NCBI RefSeq assembly: GCF_024606345.1
Contig: NZ_JAHHPM010000287.1
Location: 1 to 37,239, forward strand
Direction: 5' to 3'
DNA: 37,239 bases
From: Endozoicomonas sp. YOMI1
GTDB lineage: Bacteria; Pseudomonadota; Gammaproteobacteria; Pseudomonadales; Endozoicomonadaceae
This document shows, piece by piece, positions 7,826-16,385 of the stretch. Under the pieces are notes generated by a model. The model was not told the origin of the DNA. It worked only from the letters and a program-made list of their open reading frames with translations, and did no database searches. Positions within the stretch are counted from its first letter, which is position 1, and each line of letters begins with the position of its first letter. Made by a program: the position numbers and the translations under genes.

Positions 7826-10800
7826 ATGAATTCAGAATCACCCAGTGAAAACAGTCAGCGAAAGACGGGTGGTCTGGCACTCACACTTTTTCTCTGGTTT
7901 ATTGTTTTATCCATTGGGCCAGTTGTTATTGTTGGGCTGAATGAGTACAAGACGGGAAAAGAAGCAATTGTCAAAGATCGTTATGATCAACTTTCATCGA
8001 TAAACTTTCAGTTGACTCAACGCATTAATGAATACTTTGATACGGTGTTAACCAATTTATTCATTATGGCATCATCCTCCGAAGCATTTATTACCGAATT
8101 GGTGAAGGCTCCCGGCTTTAAAACCCAGCCGGTTTCTGAGTTTATTAATTCCAGGGAATATGGGGATATCTATGAAAAGTACTCCATGGAGTATGTGGAT
8201 TTCCTGCGATTCTATGATTACTCCGATGTGATTCTGGGCGATGCCGCAGGCAATATTCTGTACACAGTTAATGAATACAGTGATTTAGGAAAAAACCTGT
8301 TTTCTTCAGAACTGGAAAATACGTTTTTTTCCCGGGCTGTTAAAGCCAGCCTTGATGATCAGCAGCCAAAGTATGCCGATCTTGCTGCCTACCCGCCCAT
8401 AGGCAATGAGAAAGTCGTCTTTTTAATATTGCCGCTGGCGGATTCCTTTCAGAAAGCGGTGGGTTTTATTGCGGTTCAGATTCACCCGAAGAATATTCAG
8501 GTTATGTTTGATAAAGGTGAGTCCAGTGATGTCGGCCTCTCGTCGTTTCTTGTCGGTAAGGATCGTAAAATTCGCTTTGGTACCCGGTTTGAAAATCAGG
8601 AACAGCTTAAATTTGCGGATGATAACCCGCTGATTAACCAATGGTTAACCCATCTTCAGGATGATGGGAGCTATAGAGAGGATGAAGATCATTTTGGAGT
8701 ATTCTCTGCAGATGATGGCCATGCTCCTGAGCTTGTAGAAGGGCATGATCTTGAATCCATTTCAGAAGATCTTGACGCTTTAAATCTGGACGAGCAGGAC
8801 GTATTAGGCCGGGCGACTAAAGGGAGCTTAAACCATATTCGAAGCTACATTCATGGTGAAGAAGTTCTGGGGATTTATCTGCCAATAAATATTGCTGGAA
8901 CCCCTATGATAATCCTTTCAGAAGTAACGCACCGGCATGCTTTTGCATCAGTTCAGGACTTTCGAAAACGCCTTCTTGTTCTTATCGCCATCACTTTTGC
9001 CCTGGTAGTCGTGATTGCTCTATTTGTTACGCGACAACTGGTGAAGCCCATCCGTCTGATTACCCGGTGGGTCAATCGAGTCGCTGCGGGTGACTATGCT
9101 GAAGGGACTGTTCTGAACGGCAATAATGAGATCAGCGAACTCAGTCGTAGTTTTGCTCTGATGACCGATAGGTTGCGTACCGTCAGTTCTGAAAATACCC
9201 GGAAAAACTGGCTTCAGGAAGGTAAGGCCGGGTTGTATAACAGTGTTCGTGGTGAGCAGGCGATGGCAGAGTTGTGCCAAAACATTGTGACTTATATTGC
9301 CCGCTATCTGGATATGCATTCTGGCGCAATGTTTGTAAAAGATGATAACAACCAGCTGCAGTTGATGGGCAGCTATGCCTGGAGTAAACGCAATCAACAT
9401 GCAAACTGTTTTGCCATGGGTGAAGGGCTGATTGGTCAGGCAGCACTGGAAAGAAAAACGATGGAGATAGCCAATGTACCCGATGGCTATATTGAAATTG
9501 AGTCCGGACTGGGCTCTGCCAGGCCGACTCATCTGATCATTGTCCCGTTTTGCTATGAAAATGAGTTAAAAGGGGGCGTTGAGTTTGCACGACTTGGCTC
9601 AATGACGGATGAGCAGCGCCTGTTTCTCCAACATTCTGTTGAAAGTATTGCCATTGCGATTAATTCTGCCCAGTATCGAACCCGGGTAAATCAGCTGCTT
9701 GATACCACCACCCAGCAATCAGAAGCATTGAAGCAACAAAAAGAAGAGTTGCGTTCAGTTAATGAAGAGTTGGAAAAGCGAGCCGGTATTCTGGAAGAGT
9801 CTGAGGAAGAGTTGAAAGCCCAAAGTGAAGAGCTGCAGAAATCCAATGCCGAACTTGAAGAACTCAGCGAGCAGCTGATGCTCCAGAAAGAAGAGATTGA
9901 GAGAAAGAATAAAGATATTGAGCTGTCCAGTAAAAAGATAACGGAAAAGGCGGAGGAGCTTGCCCGGGCCAGTAAATATAAATCTGAGTTTCTTGCCAAT
10001 ATGTCCCATGAGTTGCGCACGCCCTTGAACTCTTTATTGCTCCTTTCCCAGATGCTGGCAGAAAACGACGAAGGTAACCTGACAGAAGACCAGGTAGAGT
10101 CTGCACAGGTGATCTACAACGGAGGTAAAGAGTTACTCGGGCTGATCAATGACATTCTTGATCTGTCCAAGGTTGAAGCGGGAAAGATGTCGGTCAACCT
10201 TGATGATACGCCCCTGAAGGAGATCAAAGGCAGTATTGAAGCCATGTTTAATCCCCTGGCAGAAAGCCGTGGTCTGCAATTTCTGATCAGCATCGACAGC
10301 GGTACCAGCACGTCTGTTTTCACTGACAGTCAGCGGCTAATGCAAATTATTAAGAACTTCCTTTCTAATGCTTTCAAGTTTACCGAGGAAGGCAGTGTTC
10401 AGGTAAGGATGTTTAATGAAACCCGTTCTGGCCATTTTTCAGAAGATATATGGATTGGCTTTGCTGTCAAAGATAGTGGGATTGGCATCCCCAAAGAGAA
10501 GCAGGTAGCTATTTTTGGGTCATTCCAGCAGGCCGATGGGTCTACCAGCCGAAAATATGGAGGAACCGGGCTTGGTCTGGCGATCTCCAAAGAGATGGCA
10601 GAACTTCTGGGAGGTTTTATTGAACTGGACAGTAAGGAAGGTGAAGGAACCACCTTTACCCTGTTTCTGCCGGCTAATCCAGTGTGCTCTCTTGGCCCTG
10701 AGAAAGTGCTGGCGGAAAACTATGTGTCCGATGTGTTTGACCAGTCTATGGGAGTCGATGAGTCAGAGACTCCTGCTCAAAAGCCAGAAATAAATGATGA

Positions 10801-12004
10801 GCCGGAAGAGACTGAGGTATCTGAGCCTGCGGAATCGTTTGATTATCAGCTGCTGGTCATTGAAGATGACCCCCATTTTGTCGCCATTCTAACTCAACTG
10901 GCTGGTAAACATCGCTTTGGCTGTTTGCATGCTGCAACAGGAGAGCGGGGAATCGCTCTGGCCCGACAACATCAACCATCGGCCATCATTCTGGATTTAG
11001 GCTTACCGGATATGGATGGGCAGGAGGTACTTGCCCAGTTAAAAGGCGATGATGCGACCAGACATATTCCTGTGCATATTGTTTCGGGACGGGATCCAGA
11101 GTCGGTTTCCAGCCTTGGCGCTGTTGGTTATTTGAGAAAGCCCGTCAGAGTTACTGATATTGATAAAGCGTTTTTGACACTTGGGCAGGCCATTAGCCAG
11201 GATATTCGCGATGTGCTGATTCTTGATCTGGATGAAGAGCAAAGATCTCAAGTAGGCAGCATGCTGGAGAAAAAAGGGCTCCATGTAGGGTATGCCAGCA
11301 CAGTAGAGGAGGCCGAGAAGGGGCTTGTTGATCACCAGTGGCATTGCTTGATTATGGATCTGCAGCTGGGAGAAGTACGAGGGCTGGAGTTCCTGGAAAA
11401 AATCAAAGGAAAGTTGGGATCAGATATGCCTTCAGTGGTGATTCACACCGCGCAACCTGTAGATAAGACAGAACATTCCCGTCTGCAGGAATTCACCAAT
11501 GCCATGGTGATGAAAGGTGACAGGGCTCTTGAAAGAATCACTGATGAAGTCAGCCTGTTCTTGCATACCGTAAATAAGGACCAGGTAGATGATACGCCAG
11601 ATGAGCCTGTGACTGGCTCAGAGAAGAACCTAGAGGGGCACAGGATTTTGCTGGTTGATGATGATTTGAGAAATACATTTGCCCTTTCCAAAGCCCTTCA
11701 GGGCATGGGGCTGGAAGTTGTGCTGGCGGACAACGGCAAGAATGCGATCAGCAAGCTTGAGGAAGAAGACGGCATTGAACTGGTGTTAATGGATATTATG
11801 ATGCCGATTATGGATGGTTATGAGGCCACTGCGGCTATTCGGCAGAAGAATGAATTTAAAGATCTTCCGGTTATTGCTCTGACCGCCAAGGCGATGGCTG
11901 ATGACAGGGCAAAATGCCTTGAAGCGGGGGCCAACGATTACATGACCAAACCCCTGGATATGGACAAGTTGACAGCAATGCTGAAGGTGTGGCTGCTTCG
12001 ATGA
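7826..12004 (+). CDS. membrane hybrid histidine kinase with three receiver domains
   Basis: Sensor kinase of 1392 residues. Order: membrane segment ~17-38, a periplasmic sensor region of Cache type ~40-380 containing a very acidic insert near 280-330, second membrane segment ~381-404, HAMP ~405-455, GAF ~470-615, a Glu/Gln-rich coiled coil ~621-717, HisKA with phospho-accepting His728 in MSHELRTPLN, HATPase with N, G1 (DSGIGIP) and G2 (GGTGLGLAIS) boxes, then three receivers with acceptor Asp1057, Asp1178 and Asp1323. The first and third receivers look canonical; the second is more divergent. It heads a four-gene unit: its stop overlaps the CheR start (ATGA). About 280 bases upstream contain no gene and no clear promoter. 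Confidence 0.93.
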   Translation: MNSESPSENSQRKTGGLALTLFLWFIVLSIGPVVIVGLNEYKTGKEAIVKDRYDQLSSINFQLTQRINEYFDTVLTNLFIMASSSEAFITELVKAPGFKTQPVSEFINSREYGDIYEKYSMEYVDFLRFYDYSDVILGDAAGNILYTVNEYSDLGKNLFSSELENTFFSRAVKASLDDQQPKYADLAAYPPIGNEKVVFLILPLADSFQKAVGFIAVQIHPKNIQVMFDKGESSDVGLSSFLVGKDRKIRFGTRFENQEQLKFADDNPLINQWLTHLQDDGSYREDEDHFGVFSADDGHAPELVEGHDLESISEDLDALNLDEQDVLGRATKGSLNHIRSYIHGEEVLGIYLPINIAGTPMIILSEVTHRHAFASVQDFRKRLLVLIAITFALVVVIALFVTRQLVKPIRLITRWVNRVAAGDYAEGTVLNGNNEISELSRSFALMTDRLRTVSSENTRKNWLQEGKAGLYNSVRGEQAMAELCQNIVTYIARYLDMHSGAMFVKDDNNQLQLMGSYAWSKRNQHANCFAMGEGLIGQAALERKTMEIANVPDGYIEIESGLGSARPTHLIIVPFCYENELKGGVEFARLGSMTDEQRLFLQHSVESIAIAINSAQYRTRVNQLLDTTTQQSEALKQQKEELRSVNEELEKRAGILEESEEELKAQSEELQKSNAELEELSEQLMLQKEEIERKNKDIELSSKKITEKAEELARASKYKSEFLANMSHELRTPLNSLLLLSQMLAENDEGNLTEDQVESAQVIYNGGKELLGLINDILDLSKVEAGKMSVNLDDTPLKEIKGSIEAMFNPLAESRGLQFLISIDSGTSTSVFTDSQRLMQIIKNFLSNAFKFTEEGSVQVRMFNETRSGHFSEDIWIGFAVKDSGIGIPKEKQVAIFGSFQQADGSTSRKYGGTGLGLAISKEMAELLGGFIELDSKEGEGTTFTLFLPANPVCSLGPEKVLAENYVSDVFDQSMGVDESETPAQKPEINDEPEETEVSEPAESFDYQLLVIEDDPHFVAILTQLAGKHRFGCLHAATGERGIALARQHQPSAIILDLGLPDMDGQEVLAQLKGDDATRHIPVHIVSGRDPESVSSLGAVGYLRKPVRVTDIDKAFLTLGQAISQDIRDVLILDLDEEQRSQVGSMLEKKGLHVGYASTVEEAEKGLVDHQWHCLIMDLQLGEVRGLEFLEKIKGKLGSDMPSVVIHTAQPVDKTEHSRLQEFTNAMVMKGDRALERITDEVSLFLHTVNKDQVDDTPDEPVTGSEKNLEGHRILLVDDDLRNTFALSKALQGMGLEVVLADNGKNAISKLEEEDGIELVLMDIMMPIMDGYEATAAIRQKNEFKDLPVIALTAKAMADDRAKCLEAGANDYMTKPLDMDKLTAMLKVWLLR

Positions 12005-12840
12005 TTGAGACTTGCTCTGTAGCTGATCTGGAACGACTGGAACTCGACTTACTGCTGGACGCTGTCAAGACGCGCTATGGCTATGACTTTCATGACTATG
12101 CCAAAGCGTCAATGATCCGTCGGGTAAGAAAGTACATGGATGGGAAAGGTATTGATCATGTCAGTGAATTAATTCCACTGTTTCTACATGATAACCGTGC
12201 GTTTTACCGATTTGTGAAAAGTCTTTCTGTCGTTGTGACTGAAATGTTTCGGGATCCGGATGTATTTAAAGTCTTGCGGGAGGAGGTCATACCAGTACTC
12301 AAAACATACCCGTTTATAAAGGTATGGCATGCGGGGTGTGCTTCGGGTCAGGAAGTGTATTCCATGGCCATCCTCCTGGAAGAAGAAGGGCTTTTGGATC
12401 GTTGTCAGATATACGCTACGGACTTCAATGATGATGCTCTCCAGTTGGCAAAAAAAGGCATCTACCCCGCGAAAGATATTGAGCTTTATAAAAAAAACTA
12501 CCGTCTTTCGGGAGGGAAGTCTCGGCTTGGTGACTATTGTGTCAGCCTTTATGACTCCATCAAGATCAACAGCCGTTTGGCTGAACGGGTAACATTTGCC
12601 AATCACAATCTGGTTACTGACGGTGTTTTTGGCGAAATGCATTTGGTGATGTGCCGCAATGTGCTCATTTATTTTAACGAGCAATTGCAGGACAGGGCGT
12701 TAACTCTGATTAATGACAGTTTATGCCCGAGGGGGTTTCTCTGTATCGGACGAAGAGAGAACCTGAAGTTCAGCCAGATCAGGAACTACCTTGAAGATGT
12801 CAGTAATACGCTTCGAATCTACAGGAAGCTTGGTTCGTGA
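12001..12840 (+). CDS. cheR: CheR-type protein-glutamate methyltransferase
   Basis: SAM-dependent methyltransferase of 279 residues that would methylate glutamate side chains on a signalling protein. The N-terminal helical CheR_N domain (~10-80) contains FHDYAKASMIRRVRK. The catalytic domain has WHAGCASGQEVYSMA for SAM binding, the acidic strand end IYATDFNDDAL, and CRNVLIYF. Usual CheR proteins read GEEPYS where this has GQEVYS; the second Glu is kept. ATG 12001 overlaps the kinase stop, so translation is coupled. No chemoreceptor is encoded nearby, so the substrate is unknown; the adjacent kinase coiled coil is a candidate by position only. Confidence 0.92.
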   Translation: MIETCSVADLERLELDLLLDAVKTRYGYDFHDYAKASMIRRVRKYMDGKGIDHVSELIPLFLHDNRAFYRFVKSLSVVVTEMFRDPDVFKVLREEVIPVLKTYPFIKVWHAGCASGQEVYSMAILLEEEGLLDRCQIYATDFNDDALQLAKKGIYPAKDIELYKKNYRLSGGKSRLGDYCVSLYDSIKINSRLAERVTFANHNLVTDGVFGEMHLVMCRNVLIYFNEQLQDRALTLINDSLCPRGFLCIGRRENLKFSQIRNYLEDVSNTLRIYRKLGS

Positions 12841-13424
12841 GCTGGATTTCAGTTGGGAATAAGCCCAGGGCTGTTGTGCTGGGAGCATCAGCAGGGGGAA
12901 TAAATGCCCTTGGTTTTCTCTTCAGTGAACTGGGAGAGGACTTCTCATTGCCCATTCTGGTCACCAAGCATGTAGGGTTGAATGATGACAGAGGCATGCT
13001 CAGGGTGCTTGCCCGGCAGAGTACGCTGCCGATCAAGGTGGCGAAAGATAAGCATCGAATACTGCCGGGAACGATTTATCTTGCACCGGCCGGGTACCAT
13101 ATGCTGGTTGAGGAGCAGGGGGTTGTCAGTCTGAACCTTGAAGCCCCCGTTGCCCACTCGCGGCCTTCTATTGATGTGTTGTTTCAATCAGCGGCCAGAG
13201 TTTATGGACAGGAGCTGGTTGCGGTTGTTTTGACTGGCGCTAATCGGGATGGTGCCGATGGTATCCGAACAGTGAAGGGTTTTGGGGGAACCACGGTCGT
13301 TCAGTGTCCTGAAACTGCCGAGATGGGATTTATGCCCAAGGCATCACTGGATACAGGGTGTGTGGATTACCTTGTAACGTTAGAGGAAATTCCGGCCTTT
13401 CTTGATCAGATTGGTGGTGCCTGA
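12837..13424 (+). CDS. cheB: receiver-less CheB-type protein-glutamate methylesterase
   Basis: Catalytic CheB domain only, 195 residues, lacking the N-terminal receiver of classical CheB (about 350 residues). The Ser-His-Asp triad is visible as Ser18 in GASAGG, His45 in TKHVG and Asp138 in LTGANRDGADG. It would remove methyl groups placed by the neighbouring CheR and may deamidate glutamines. Without a receiver its activity cannot be controlled by its own phosphorylation; control could come from the kinase receivers. GTG 12837 overlaps the CheR stop. This start is the only one consistent with the motif beginning near residue 12. Confidence 0.9.
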   Translation: MSWISVGNKPRAVVLGASAGGINALGFLFSELGEDFSLPILVTKHVGLNDDRGMLRVLARQSTLPIKVAKDKHRILPGTIYLAPAGYHMLVEEQGVVSLNLEAPVAHSRPSIDVLFQSAARVYGQELVAVVLTGANRDGADGIRTVKGFGGTTVVQCPETAEMGFMPKASLDTGCVDYLVTLEEIPAFLDQIGGA

Positions 13425-13493
13425 TACCTCGAATTTACAAAGGCCAATACTACCAGATTGGTAGACGGTTGCCTTTCAGGGATGGGACAGAGA

Positions 13494-14837
13494 ATGTCTG
13501 GTATAGAGACAAATAACAACGTCAAAATTCTGGTTGTGGATGACCGCCCGGAAAACCTGTTGGCGATGGATAAGCTACTTAAGCCACTGGGGGCTGAAAT
13601 CCACAAGGTGGATTCTGGCGAGAAGGCGCTGTCTGAAGTTCTGGGCCATCACTTTGCGGTTATTCTTCTGGACGTGCAGATGCCTGGCATGGATGGCTTT
13701 GAGACGGCTACATTGCTTCACAGTAACAAGCAAACTGCCAATATCCCCATCATTTTTGTGACTGCGATTAATAAAGATCATCACTACGTAGCTAAAGGTT
13801 ATCAGTCTGGCGCTGTTGACTATTTGCCTAAGCCGATTGTTCCGGAAATTCTTCTGGGTAAAGTGAAAGTATTTTTACAACTGGAGGAACAGCGGCTGGA
13901 GCTTGAACAGGTAACCAGGGAGCTGCAATGGATCAGCCAGAAGAACAAGCTGCTTCTGGACTGTGCAGGAGAAGGTATTGTCGGGGTAGATAAAGAGGGC
14001 AAGATAACCTTTATCAATCCGACAGCCTGTGAGTTGTTAGGCGGTGTTGAAACAGCTTTTCTGGATCAGCATATTAGCCAGTTTCTTTTGGACGACACCA
14101 CGGGTGAAACAGCTCAGGATCAATGGCAGAGGTCAGCTATTTATCGTGAGTGTCTGGAACAAGGCGGGACACTTAAACAGTCCACTGAATTAATCAACGT
14201 GAGCCGGGGAAGGTTTCCGGCGGAGTTCAATATTGCGGCCATTGTTAATAGCCGGAACGTTGTTCAGGGAGCCGTGTTTGTCTTTCAGGATATAACTGAG
14301 CGCAAACAGTTGGAAGACCAGCTACTGAAAATGGCTAAGTATGATAGCCTGACGGGGCTGGCTAACCGGACTTTATTCAGGGAATTTCTTCAGTCCTCAA
14401 TGGATCGAAGTGACCGCCACCATAATAAGACAGTGGTTATGTTCCTGGATCTGGATCATTTTAAACAGATCAATGATCAGCTTGGCCATGATGCAGGGGA
14501 TCAGTTACTGACCAGTGTTGCCAATCGCCTTGAAGGTTGTATCCGTAAGGTTGACCTGATTGCCAGGCTGGGTGGTGATGAGTTCGCCGTGGTTCTTGAC
14601 GATGTTAATAACCCGGAAGATGCCAGAATGGTTGCCAATAAAATTCTTGCCGCACTGAAGGAACCCCATGAGCTGGGTGAATCTTCAAGAAAAGTAGGCA
14701 CCAGTATTGGCATTGCATTTTACCCTGAGGATGGCAGTGATGCTGACGGTTTGATCAAGGCGGCAGATGAAGCCATGTATGTAGCGAAGAATGAAGGTCG
14801 GAATGACTTTCGGTTTTACTCCGACCTCAATCAATGA
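13494..14837 (+). CDS. REC-PAS-GGDEF response regulator (diguanylate cyclase)
   Basis: Response regulator of 447 residues. The receiver (~8-125) has acceptor Asp60 in LLDVQMPGMDG and the conserved Lys in YLPKP. A short coiled coil leads to a PAS domain (~155-275). The GGDEF domain has an intact catalytic GGDEF at 360-364 and, exactly five residues before it, RKVD, the RxxD product-inhibition site. It should make c-di-GMP from two GTP when phosphorylated. ATG 13494 is chosen because GGGACAG precedes it; earlier in-frame starts lack correctly spaced sites. It is 69 bases after cheB and most likely the output of this operon. Confidence 0.9.
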   Translation: MSGIETNNNVKILVVDDRPENLLAMDKLLKPLGAEIHKVDSGEKALSEVLGHHFAVILLDVQMPGMDGFETATLLHSNKQTANIPIIFVTAINKDHHYVAKGYQSGAVDYLPKPIVPEILLGKVKVFLQLEEQRLELEQVTRELQWISQKNKLLLDCAGEGIVGVDKEGKITFINPTACELLGGVETAFLDQHISQFLLDDTTGETAQDQWQRSAIYRECLEQGGTLKQSTELINVSRGRFPAEFNIAAIVNSRNVVQGAVFVFQDITERKQLEDQLLKMAKYDSLTGLANRTLFREFLQSSMDRSDRHHNKTVVMFLDLDHFKQINDQLGHDAGDQLLTSVANRLEGCIRKVDLIARLGGDEFAVVLDDVNNPEDARMVANKILAALKEPHELGESSRKVGTSIGIAFYPEDGSDADGLIKAADEAMYVAKNEGRNDFRFYSDLNQ

Positions 14838-14852
14838 ACGTTTAAGCTAACA

Positions 14853-16118
14853 TTACACCTCGAATGCTGTATCCAGCTGCTTCTCGACAAACACTTTTTT
14901 CAACCTGGCAAAACGGGGTAAGCCGTTCAGATAAGCTGGATACTCCTCGCCTTCAATCAACGGTTCAAGATAGCCCCGACAGGTTTGGGTAATGTTGAAG
15001 CCATCCTCATTGATAAATTCCAGTGGCATTTTACGTTCAAAGTTGGCGACCTTTTCCAGTGCTACCTCTTTGATCGCCCAGCGATAAGGCATGTCAGACT
15101 CTCGAACGATGGCGGGCATCACGGCATTGTGACCCGTTACGGCCAGCTCAACCGCTGCTTTACCCACAGCGTAAGCCTGTTCTACGTCAACACGTGAAGC
15201 GATATGGCGGGCTGAGCGCTGAAGATAATCGGCGACAGCATAGTGGTATTTGTAACCCAGTTCCTGCTTAATCATATTACACAGGGTCGGAGCTACACCG
15301 CCAAGTTGCTGGTGGCCAAAGGAGTCAATTACCGTTGTGGACGCGGAGATAAAGCTGCCATCGTTGTATTTGGCACCCTCGGAAGCAACGATCACGCAAT
15401 AACCTTCGTTATTAACGGTTTTATGGACTTTTTTGAGAAATTTTTCTTTGTCCAGCGGTAACTCAGGGAACAGGATAATGTGCGGTGGGTCGCCATCCTG
15501 CCGGGCAGCAAGGCCAGTAGCTGCCGCCAGCCAGCCAGCATGTCGTCCCATGACTTCCATAACAAACACCTTGGTTGAGGTATCGCACATGGAAGCAATA
15601 TCGTGGCTGGCTTCTTTGGTTGATACGGCAAGGTATTTGGCCGCGGAGCCAAAGCCCGGACAGTTATCGGTAACCGCCAGGTCGTTATCGATGGTTTTGG
15701 GTACTCCGATACAGGTAATCGGGTACCCCATTTTTTCACTGAGCTGGGACACTTTCCAGGCAGTATCCATGGAGTCATTGCCACCGTTGTAGAAAAAGTA
15801 GCCAATGTTATGGGCCTGAAAGACTTGAATTAACCGACGATATTCCGCTTCACTTTCTTCGAATGACTTCAGCTTGTAACGACAGGAACCAAAGGCGCCG
15901 CCGGGAGTCCTTAGTAATGCGCCGATGGTTTCATCAGACTCGTATGAAGTGTCGATAAGTTCCTCACGCAAAGCACCCAGTATGCCATTATGCCCTGCGT
16001 AGACTTTACCGATTTTATCCGGGTAACGACGAGCTGTTTCAATAACCGCACAGGCGCTGGCATTGATAACAGCGGTAACACCGCCAGACTGTGCGTAAAA
16101 AGCGTGCTTCAATGTCAT
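14853..16118 (-). CDS. pfp: PPi-dependent 6-phosphofructokinase
   Basis: Phosphofructokinase-family enzyme of 421 residues. Two positions decide the phosphoryl donor. ATP enzymes read GGDGS and PGTIDND; here residues 112-116 read GGNDS (Asp115) and 140-146 read PKTIDND (Lys141). This is the pyrophosphate type, so it should reversibly convert fructose 6-phosphate and PPi to the 1,6-bisphosphate in glycolysis and gluconeogenesis. MEVMGRHAGWLA, for sugar-phosphate contact, is present. The gene is convergent with the cyclase gene (15 bases between stops) and divergent from mpl. Asn replaces the usual first Asp of GGDDS, a variation worth noting. Confidence 0.92.
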   Translation of the reverse strand: MTLKHAFYAQSGGVTAVINASACAVIETARRYPDKIGKVYAGHNGILGALREELIDTSYESDETIGALLRTPGGAFGSCRYKLKSFEESEAEYRRLIQVFQAHNIGYFFYNGGNDSMDTAWKVSQLSEKMGYPITCIGVPKTIDNDLAVTDNCPGFGSAAKYLAVSTKEASHDIASMCDTSTKVFVMEVMGRHAGWLAAATGLAARQDGDPPHIILFPELPLDKEKFLKKVHKTVNNEGYCVIVASEGAKYNDGSFISASTTVIDSFGHQQLGGVAPTLCNMIKQELGYKYHYAVADYLQRSARHIASRVDVEQAYAVGKAAVELAVTGHNAVMPAIVRESDMPYRWAIKEVALEKVANFERKMPLEFINEDGFNITQTCRGYLEPLIEGEEYPAYLNGLPRFARLKKVFVEKQLDTAFEV

Positions 16119-16288
16119 CGGTTAAATTCCGGGTGTATCTGTGTGTTGTTTTGTGTTCTTGGCTGATTGCAGATGATACCCGATCGGCAGCTGATTGGTA
16201 GCGCTTTGTCGGGTTCGTTGTTATGTATCAATTTTATGAGCTGATGGTCTTTCGATATCAACGTCCTTTTGCGCTCAAGGCAAAAACA

Positions 16289-16318
16289 ATGTCAAAATTC
16301 TGGTATCAGGGATTGTAG
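16289..16318 (+). CDS. possible 9-codon leader peptide before mpl
   Basis: ATG 16289 follows AAGG by 8 bases and opens a frame reading MSKFWYQGL before TAG. Phe, Trp and Tyr codons are consecutive. It ends 14 bases before the terminator-like hairpin upstream of mpl, which is the arrangement of a transcription-attenuation leader. Short frames are common by chance, and Mpl has no link to aromatic amino acids, so this is only a candidate. The same bases also resemble the 5' end of the cyclase gene at 13512-13534. Confidence 0.18.
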   Translation: MSKFWYQGL

Positions 16319-16332
16319 AGTCTGTTTAGTGC

Positions 16333-16372
16333 TGCTCCCTTATTGTCAACAGAGCCAGGGAGCACTTTTTTT
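16333..16372 (+). terminator. terminator-like hairpin in the mpl leader
   Basis: TGCTCCCT (16333-16340) and AGGGAGCA (16357-16364) form a perfect 8-base stem with a 16-base loop, followed by C and seven T residues. It points toward mpl and ends directly at the GGAG ribosome site (16373-16376). No forward-strand gene lies just upstream that would need terminating, so it may attenuate mpl transcription. AGGGA at 16308-16312 could pair with TCCCT of the left arm as a weak alternative structure. Confidence 0.45.
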
Positions 16373-16385
16373 GGAGAAATCGGGA

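Noticed and set aside
9020-9532. 170-codon reverse frame opposite the hybrid kinase
   Set aside because: It lies wholly inside HAMP/GAF coding sequence on the other strand and shows no domain or ribosome site.
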